Shown here piece after piece: positions 3,333 through 8,285 of a stretch of 8,285 nt of DNA. How positions within the stretch are numbered: position 1 is the first letter of the stretch; every line of letters starts with the position of its first letter. The notes under the pieces are model-generated. The model saw nothing but the letters and a program-made list of their open reading frames with translations. It made no database searches and was not told the DNA's origin. The stretch covers positions 1 through 8,285 of the forward strand of contig JAPULF010000371.1 in assembly GCA_027295245.1 (NCBI GenBank). The letters run 5' to 3'. The stretch is from Planctomycetota bacterium (GTDB taxonomy: Bacteria; Planctomycetota; Phycisphaerae; UBA1845; UTPLA1). Made by a program: the position numbers and the translations under genes.

Positions 3333-3641
3333 ACATCCGGATTTCGCGTTTGATTAAGACGCTGGTCCGGAAGATCCGCTAACCAGCGCCGCACAAATCA
3401 GTTACGACCTACCAGTCAGCCTCCTTCCAAAGAAAGCCCTGTTCATTCCGATCGCCTATGACGACGGGCATCCCGCCCCTGCGCGGAGCTGGTGTGCACG
3501 GCGTTGGGCTTTGCCAGCCGCGGCGCGTCGGTTTGAATTGTTGTGATCCGGTGTGTCGCACTTTTTCGTCCTCATTCGGCAGCGGACCACCCGTTGCCGG
3601 CACTTGCTCGAGGATTCTGATCGGCAAGATGCAGAACCTTT
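3298..3641 (-). ncRNA. candidate non-coding RNA of about 340 nt
   Basis: A possible promoter (3648-3675) and a strong terminator (3298-3332) on the minus strand enclose about 340 nt with no convincing protein gene. Local hairpins can be drawn: CGCTGGT (3360-3366) with ACCAGCG (3382-3388) enclosing CGGA/TCCG, and near the 5' end GGTTCTG with CAGAA-T-CC. I looked for landmarks of RNase P RNA, tmRNA and SRP RNA and found none. An 88-codon open frame (3409-3675) starts with TTG upstream of the predicted transcript start and has no ribosome binding site, so I do not call it a gene. It could also be an unrecognised short coding transcript. Confidence 0.3.
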
Positions 3642-3647
3642 GTGAAC

Positions 3648-3675
3648 TATATACCACATTCCGAGAAAAAGACAA
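3648..3675 (-). promoter_or_regulatory. possible sigma-70-type promoter, minus strand
   Basis: On the minus strand TTGTCT (3675-3670) and TATATA (3653-3648) are separated by 16 bases, which are 4/6 and 5/6 matches to the -35 and -10 boxes. Transcription would start near 3641 and run toward the terminator at 3298. This is an unusually AT-rich spot in the region. The TATATA is also readable on the plus strand, but no -35 box fits there. Confidence 0.35.
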
Positions 3676-3942
3676 ACGAAATTCTCGAATTCTTCGTTCG
3701 ACCCTTAAGCGCGGCGGGATTATGCCCTGCGGCGGGGTCGTCGCGGCGGGCAGTAACTCCCTTATGCCGCATGGCTTGGCCCCGCCGCATTCAGCCGAGG
3801 GGCGGTGGTGGGTCTAAATTGATCGATGCACGCGGAGATGGCGTCAATTCCTTGAATTCGGGGCTGTGGCTTGGTACGCTTTGCGAAGGTTCGTTCGGCC
3901 AGCTTTCGTTTTCCGGGTTTCGATGGTGGGAGGGTAGCGAAG
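3676..3942. other. intergenic region upstream of the FG-GAP gene
   Basis: No gene recognised. It holds a GC-rich inverted repeat, GCGGCGGGG (3729-3737) with CCCCGCCGC (3780-3788), enclosing 42 bases, followed by a less GC-rich leader. If transcribed on the plus strand this could fold in the 5' untranslated region of the 3943 gene. It does not match a riboswitch class I know. Open frames here are GC-rich chance frames. Confidence 0.4.
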
Positions 3943-6900
3943 ATGGTGAGTCAAGCCGTCATTCCTGTTCGATTCGTGCACGGCGGCGTTTCGTTTCCGG
4001 TGCTCATCGGCGTTGTGGCGATCCTGGGCGTGATCGACACCGCCCCCGCCCACTTGAGCATCATCCGGCAGGGGCTGGAAAGCCGCGGCGTCCGCGAATT
4101 CAACGATGAGTTCGGCCGGGCGCTGGCCGCCGGCGATTTCAACGGAGACGGATTCGTCGATCTCGCGACCGGTACTCCGCTCGAGGACTTGACGCTTCCG
4201 GCCGGCGCAGCGAACGATGCAGGGGCCGTCATCATTAATTACGGCGTCCTCACCGGCCTGACCACGCTGAATGCCTCCCTTCTGACGCAGGACAACCTCG
4301 GCTACACCAGCGAAGACGGCGATCGGTTCGGGGCCTCGCTGGCGGTGGGCAACTTCAACGGCGACGCTTTCGACGATCTGGCCATCGGCTCGCCGGGCGA
4401 GAGCATCGATTTCAACGGCGGGGCCGGAAACGTGATCATCGTCTACGGCGGGCCGAACGGGCTCGACGGCAACTCGTCTTCGGATCTCGTGAGCCAGAAG
4501 AATTCGCCCGGGGCCGTCGAGGTTGGGGACGCCTTCGGCTTCGCGGTGGCGGCGGGGAGATTCAACGGTGACAACAAGGATGACTTGGCCGTGGGCATTC
4601 CCGGTGAAGACCTGGGGAGCGGCGGGCCGGTGATCGTGGAGGCGGGCGCGATCGAGCTTTATTTCGGCAGTGCCACGGGCGTCACCACGGCGGGGGCGTA
4701 CATCATCACGGACGATGACACGATCAACCCGGCCCAGGCGGGGGCGGCCTACGGATTCGCGCTGGCGGCGGGCAACTTCGATGGCGACGCGTTCACCGAC
4801 CTGGCTGTGGGGGCGCCCGGCAAGAACACCAGCGGGCCGCGGAATCACGGAGTTGTGGAGATTCTGTACGGCACCGGCGCCGGCATCGGGACCGCCGGCG
4901 CCCAACTCCTGAATGCGACGTCCTTTGGCTCGACGGTGCAGCCCGACGAGCAGTTCGGCTACTCGATCGCAACGGGACACTCGACCGACGACAACTTTGA
5001 CGATCTGGCCGTGGGTGCGCCGTTCCGGCCTCTTGTAGCGGGTCGGGTCTTCTACGTGAAGGGTTCGGCCACCGGCATCGACACTGCCACGGCATTCTCC
5101 TTCGGCCAGCCAATTTCCTCACCCGGAGACACGTTCGCGTTCGCCATCGACATGGGCGACTGGAACGGCAACGGATTCGACGATCTCGCGGTGGGCATTC
5201 CCGGAAAGAGCTCGGGCGCGGGGCAAGTGAACATCTACGCCGCGTCGGATGGCGGGACCGGGATAATTAGCCTCGGTCCGACGATCGAGACACAAGAGGT
5301 TCTCAACGAAGTATCCGAGAACTCCGACCGGCTGGGCGAGGCCGTCGCCTTCGGAGCGTTCGCGGGCGGTACGCGCAAGGCCCTGGCGATCGGGGCCCCG
5401 GGCGAGAACTGGGACCCGATGCCCGGCAACGTCAATCCGGTGGTTGTCGATGCCGGGGCGGTCTACATCGATATGCCTTGGCTGCAGGCGCAAAACCTGT
5501 CATGCCGGGCGTCGATGCTGACGAATTGCGTCAATGACGTGGTTTTCTCGCAGAAGCCGTTCGAGCCGCACCTTCTGGCGAGCATCAGCAAGATCATGAC
5601 GGCCTTGCTGGCGGTTGAGTCGACGCAAGGGGGCTGTAATCCGTGCTCTAACCTGGGCAGTGTCTACACGGTACCGGCGGTCTTGTGCGATTCGGTCAAC
5701 CAGGCCGGCGGCACGGTGGGCGGTTCCGACGCCGGCCTTTGCGCCGGGGAACAAATTACGCTTAACGAGTTGCTCCAGGGCCTGCTCTATCCCAGCGGAA
5801 ACGACTGCGCGTTTTCCATCGCGGACCTGCTCTTCAATCCGGGAACGACCTGCTCGGACACGGCCTGCGCGGACATCGTCTCCTTTGTAGCCCTCATGAA
5901 CACGCGTGCCCAGGGGCTTGGCATGTCGCAGGCGAATTTCGAGAATCCCAGCGGGGCGGCCCACGGGTCGTGGCCGAGCCAGAATTTCGCCTCGCCGAAC
6001 GACATGGCCCGCCTGGCGTTCTTCGCCATGCAAAATCCGCTCTTCACCCAATACATCAGCGCCCCTTCCGGGTCCATCATTCGCAACAGCTCACCGTGTT
6101 TTACCGAGGGGGCCGTGTCCAACTTCTGCACCGGGGCCTTCCCGATCGCCGGCTGCGGCGGACCCGATTTTCCCAATGGCAGCGGGCTTAAGGGCGGGAG
6201 TACACCGCCGGCGGGCCGGACGTTCGTCGCCTCGGTGGATCATCCGGAAGGTCGATTCTTCGCGGTGGCGCTCGGGGCTCCGAGTAGCGGGGCCCTTGCC
6301 ATTGATGTCAATGCCCTGCTCACACTGGGGGCCAACACATTTTGCCAGGGTCCGTTCGTGCCCCAGCCGCCGCCGCCGGGTTCGACGCTGACCACGCCCA
6401 ACGTGCCGTCGAACAACGCCAGTGATACCAGCTTTGTTCTGCCTCTCGACTTCCCGTCGGATCGGGCCGCAAATGTTCGCGTTGGCCTCTCACAGGGCAC
6501 TCCCTCGGCCCTTGCGCGACTCGTCATGACGCGGAACATCCAGGTCTTACTCCAGCCCGGCGAATCGGCCACCTGTACGATCGCCCCGTTCGAGGGTCAC
6601 GGCGGTGTCGAGGTCACCAACCTGGGCGTCGACCGGGCGGACCTGCAGGTTGTTTACGCTCCGCCGGGTATCGTCGACATCGTCAACGTTCCAGCAGGCG
6701 GACTACACCGCATCGCCCCATTTGCCGGCTCGGCTGCGAGCGGTGACCTGGAGGTCACGAACATCAGCTCGACGGCGGCGGCATTCCTGGAGATCGGAGA
6801 GGCGGGCTATGAATTCGATCTGGCGCTAAACGATCCATCGACCGCGTTTCAGGTTCGGATGACGGCCGACCCACTGATGGGCGAGGATCAGATCCACGTG

Positions 6901-7155
6901 CGATTGATCGGGCTGGATCAGAACCCCGATGCCGAGGTGGATATCACCCTTTCGCAAACGTTCGACGATGACCCCAATTGCGACCAGGCGCTTTCGACGG
7001 AGGACATTCCGGCGTTTGTCGTGGCACTGATCGATCCGGCGGCGTACGCGGTGCTATTCCCGTACTGCTACATCGGCTCGGCCGACCGCAACAACGACGG
7101 CAAGATCAATGGTGAAGACGTGCGGGCGTTCGTCGAGGACTTGACGGGCCCGTAG
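3943..7155 (+). CDS. secreted FG-GAP propeller / S11 D-Ala-D-Ala carboxypeptidase-like / dockerin-like fusion protein
   Basis: About 1070 residues. An N-terminal signal sequence has a hydrophobic core near 17-32 (FPVLIGVVAILGV). Residues about 57-520 hold seven FG-GAP repeats of the form G-N/D-F-N-G-D-x-x-x-D-L-A-x-G-x-P, enough for one complete seven-bladed beta-propeller; blades 5 and 7 have weakened calcium loops. Residues about 525-790 carry the three motifs of peptidase family S11 (PBP5 type): S547-I-S-K550, S618-G-N620 and K750-G-G752, so serine DD-carboxypeptidase activity on peptidoglycan stem peptides is plausible. A region at 800-1000 is unrecognised, beta-rich by appearance. The tail, about 1010-1070, is dockerin-like: the second loop D1048-R-N-N-D-G-K-I-N-G-E-D is intact, the first (DPNCDQALSTED) is degenerate. 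The ATG at 3943 has GGGAGGG 8 bases upstream; a TTG at 3871 in frame has no ribosome binding site. It is probably co-transcribed with the next gene. Confidence 0.88.
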   Translation: MVSQAVIPVRFVHGGVSFPVLIGVVAILGVIDTAPAHLSIIRQGLESRGVREFNDEFGRALAAGDFNGDGFVDLATGTPLEDLTLPAGAANDAGAVIINYGVLTGLTTLNASLLTQDNLGYTSEDGDRFGASLAVGNFNGDAFDDLAIGSPGESIDFNGGAGNVIIVYGGPNGLDGNSSSDLVSQKNSPGAVEVGDAFGFAVAAGRFNGDNKDDLAVGIPGEDLGSGGPVIVEAGAIELYFGSATGVTTAGAYIITDDDTINPAQAGAAYGFALAAGNFDGDAFTDLAVGAPGKNTSGPRNHGVVEILYGTGAGIGTAGAQLLNATSFGSTVQPDEQFGYSIATGHSTDDNFDDLAVGAPFRPLVAGRVFYVKGSATGIDTATAFSFGQPISSPGDTFAFAIDMGDWNGNGFDDLAVGIPGKSSGAGQVNIYAASDGGTGIISLGPTIETQEVLNEVSENSDRLGEAVAFGAFAGGTRKALAIGAPGENWDPMPGNVNPVVVDAGAVYIDMPWLQAQNLSCRASMLTNCVNDVVFSQKPFEPHLLASISKIMTALLAVESTQGGCNPCSNLGSVYTVPAVLCDSVNQAGGTVGGSDAGLCAGEQITLNELLQGLLYPSGNDCAFSIADLLFNPGTTCSDTACADIVSFVALMNTRAQGLGMSQANFENPSGAAHGSWPSQNFASPNDMARLAFFAMQNPLFTQYISAPSGSIIRNSSPCFTEGAVSNFCTGAFPIAGCGGPDFPNGSGLKGGSTPPAGRTFVASVDHPEGRFFAVALGAPSSGALAIDVNALLTLGANTFCQGPFVPQPPPPGSTLTTPNVPSNNASDTSFVLPLDFPSDRAANVRVGLSQGTPSALARLVMTRNIQVLLQPGESATCTIAPFEGHGGVEVTNLGVDRADLQVVYAPPGIVDIVNVPAGGLHRIAPFAGSAASGDLEVTNISSTAAAFLEIGEAGYEFDLALNDPSTAFQVRMTADPLMGEDQIHVRLIGLDQNPDAEVDITLSQTFDDDPNCDQALSTEDIPAFVVALIDPAAYAVLFPYCYIGSADRNNDGKINGEDVRAFVEDLTGP

Positions 7156-7212
7156 AGAATTTGGTTTCCGGCGAATCGAGCGTATCGACGCCGGCCTGCG
7201 GGGAGCCGCGCG

Positions 7213-8285
7213 ATGTTATTGCCAATCCTGATACTGATCGTCTCGGCTCACGCCGCCGTCGGCGACGGGCCGGCGACCGCGACGCCCACGAACCCCCGGG
7301 CCCTGATTGCGACGGCCGTCGACGAACTGATCAAGATGCAAGAGTCCGACGGGGCCTGGCCCTATGAGGGCGTGTACCGCGTCCGCGGTGAGATTCCGAT
7401 CGGCTATCGTGTGGGCGGCACCGCCCTTGCATGCGAGGCCCTGCTGCACGCCACGGACGCGGACCACAAGACCGCCGGCAAGGCCCTGACCCGCGGCATC
7501 GAATTCATAGTAGAAGGGCTCGACGACCCGCTGATGGCCCCCAGCAAGAAGAACCGCTACGATGTGCGCGTCTGGGGGCATGCCTATGCGTTGGAGTTTT
7601 TCTGCCAGCTTCGCGCCGCCGGGCGGGCCGGCCCAGCCCGCGGTGCGATCGACGATTGGATTCCGCGGCTGGTCGACACGCTGGTGCGTGAAGAGCTTCC
7701 GGGAGGCGGCTGGAACTATGCCAGTCGTCGGCGCCACGCCTCGTTCGTAACCGCTCCGGTCACTCAGGCGCTTCTGTGGGCGGCCTCGCGGGGGGCCGAC
7801 GTGCCGAACGAGGTGCTCGATCGCGCACGAAGGGCGCTGCTCGAAAGTCGTTTGCCCTCCGGGGCGTTTCACTACAGCGGAACCAAACAGACGGTGCGGG
7901 CCGGGAGTCGCAGGGCGGCCCTGCCGGGCTCGATTGCAAGATCGGCGGTTTGTCAGTCTACATTACTGATGTTGGGTGGAGGATCCTCGGAGGCGGTGCG
8001 GCAATCGATCGACGCCTTTCACGCGCATTGGGATGAACTGGAAAAACGCCGCCGAAAACACGGCACCCACGCCGGACCCTACGGCATCGCGCCGTACTAT
8101 TTCTATTTCGGCCATCGCTACGCGGCCCAGGCGATCGAATTGCTCCCCAGCGAGCTGCGGGCCGCGGAGCGGGCGCGACTCCGCGAGGTCCTGCTGCGCA
8201 CGCGCGCAACCGACGGCACGTGGAATGACCGCGTCTTCCCTCGATCGCGAAACTACGGAACCGCCATGGCCGTTCTTGCGCTGCT
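7213..8285 (+). CDS. secreted prenyltransferase/squalene-cyclase-fold repeat protein (partial, runs off the window)
   Basis: The first 357 codons are visible with no stop before the window end. A short signal peptide, MLLPILILIVSAHA, is followed by repeats of an alpha-alpha toroid: Q43-x3-G47-A-W49 with VGGTALACEALL after it, GGGW167NYA, GAF219HY, and GTW337ND followed by NYGTAMAVLALL. This is the QW-like repeat pattern shared by terpene cyclases, protein prenyltransferases and alpha-2-macroglobulin thioester domains. The DxDD motif of squalene-hopene cyclases is not present in the visible part, and the protein is exported, so a cyclase role is unsupported; many planctomycete homologues are simply of unknown function. 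GGGGAG at 7200-7205 lies 7 bases before the ATG. The 57-base gap from the preceding stop has no terminator, suggesting one operon with the FG-GAP protein. Confidence 0.82.
   Translation, partial: MLLPILILIVSAHAAVGDGPATATPTNPRALIATAVDELIKMQESDGAWPYEGVYRVRGEIPIGYRVGGTALACEALLHATDADHKTAGKALTRGIEFIVEGLDDPLMAPSKKNRYDVRVWGHAYALEFFCQLRAAGRAGPARGAIDDWIPRLVDTLVREELPGGGWNYASRRRHASFVTAPVTQALLWAASRGADVPNEVLDRARRALLESRLPSGAFHYSGTKQTVRAGSRRAALPGSIARSAVCQSTLLMLGGGSSEAVRQSIDAFHAHWDELEKRRRKHGTHAGPYGIAPYYFYFGHRYAAQAIELLPSELRAAERARLREVLLRTRATDGTWNDRVFPRSRNYGTAMAVLAL

Noticed and set aside
3360..3388. Hairpin CGCTGGT/ACCAGCG as a second terminator
   Set aside because: No T-tract on either side; kept only as a possible fold inside the candidate RNA.
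3409..3675. 88-codon minus-strand frame in the possible RNA region
   Set aside because: TTG start, no ribosome binding site, start upstream of the predicted transcript start, and no recognisable motif.
3871..3942. 24-codon N-terminal extension of the FG-GAP protein from a TTG
   Set aside because: No ribosome binding site before the TTG, and the signal peptide makes sense from the ATG at 3943, which has GGGAGGG upstream.
3844..4980. 378-codon minus-strand open frame
   Set aside because: It is the antisense shadow of the FG-GAP repeats; its repetitive look comes from the repeated plus-strand codons, and the plus strand has clear domain motifs and a ribosome binding site.

Overview
The window is GC-rich and reads as chromosomal DNA of a planctomycete, probably of the Phycisphaerae type. 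That is an inference from protein style, not from a marker gene. The signs are a type II secretion-like pseudopilin with an A|FTLVELL processing site, a large secreted FG-GAP protein ending in a planctomycete-style dockerin-like EF-hand pair, and a secreted protein of the prenyltransferase/squalene-cyclase fold.

Layout. Bases 1-39 may be the tail of an upstream gene, and 40-436 holds no convincing gene. A short pseudopilin gene (437-865, +) converges on a dense array of 17 class I tRNA genes, all on the minus strand (891-3199). Read in the direction of transcription the array is Asn, Gln, Val, Pro, [four-helix-bundle gene], Glu, Arg(TCG), Ile-like(GAT), Trp, Arg(GCG), Asp, Lys, Met, [orphan copy of the four-helix leader], Gly(GCC), Thr, Gly(TCC), Phe, Arg(TCT). 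None encodes CCA. Upstream of the array lie an rrn-like boxA with a small hairpin before it (3216-3243), a strong minus-strand intrinsic terminator (3298-3332), and a possible promoter (3648-3675). Together these could bound an undescribed RNA of about 340 nt. From 3943 the plus strand carries a likely two-gene unit. The first gene encodes a seven-bladed FG-GAP propeller fused to an S11 D-alanyl-D-alanine carboxypeptidase-like domain and a dockerin-like tail. The second, 57 bases later, encodes a secreted alpha-alpha toroid protein that runs off the end of the window.

The array is the most unusual part. Several members look like products of duplication followed by anticodon change: Arg(TCT)/Gly(TCC), Trp(CCA)/Arg(TCG) and Met(CAT)/Ile-like(GAT). 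Three tRNAs lack the nearly invariant U8, and one lacks U33. The Arg(GCG)+Arg(TCG) pair could read the CGN box without inosine. A 23S-rRNA-intervening-sequence-type four-helix-bundle gene sits inside the array. Its structured leader, about 140 nt long, begins at the base after the tRNA-Pro discriminator. A second, gene-less copy of that leader begins at the base after the tRNA-Met discriminator. This suggests a small, possibly mobile RNA/protein module that targets or exploits tRNA 3' ends.

All alignments and structures here were made by eye. No database search or folding program was run.
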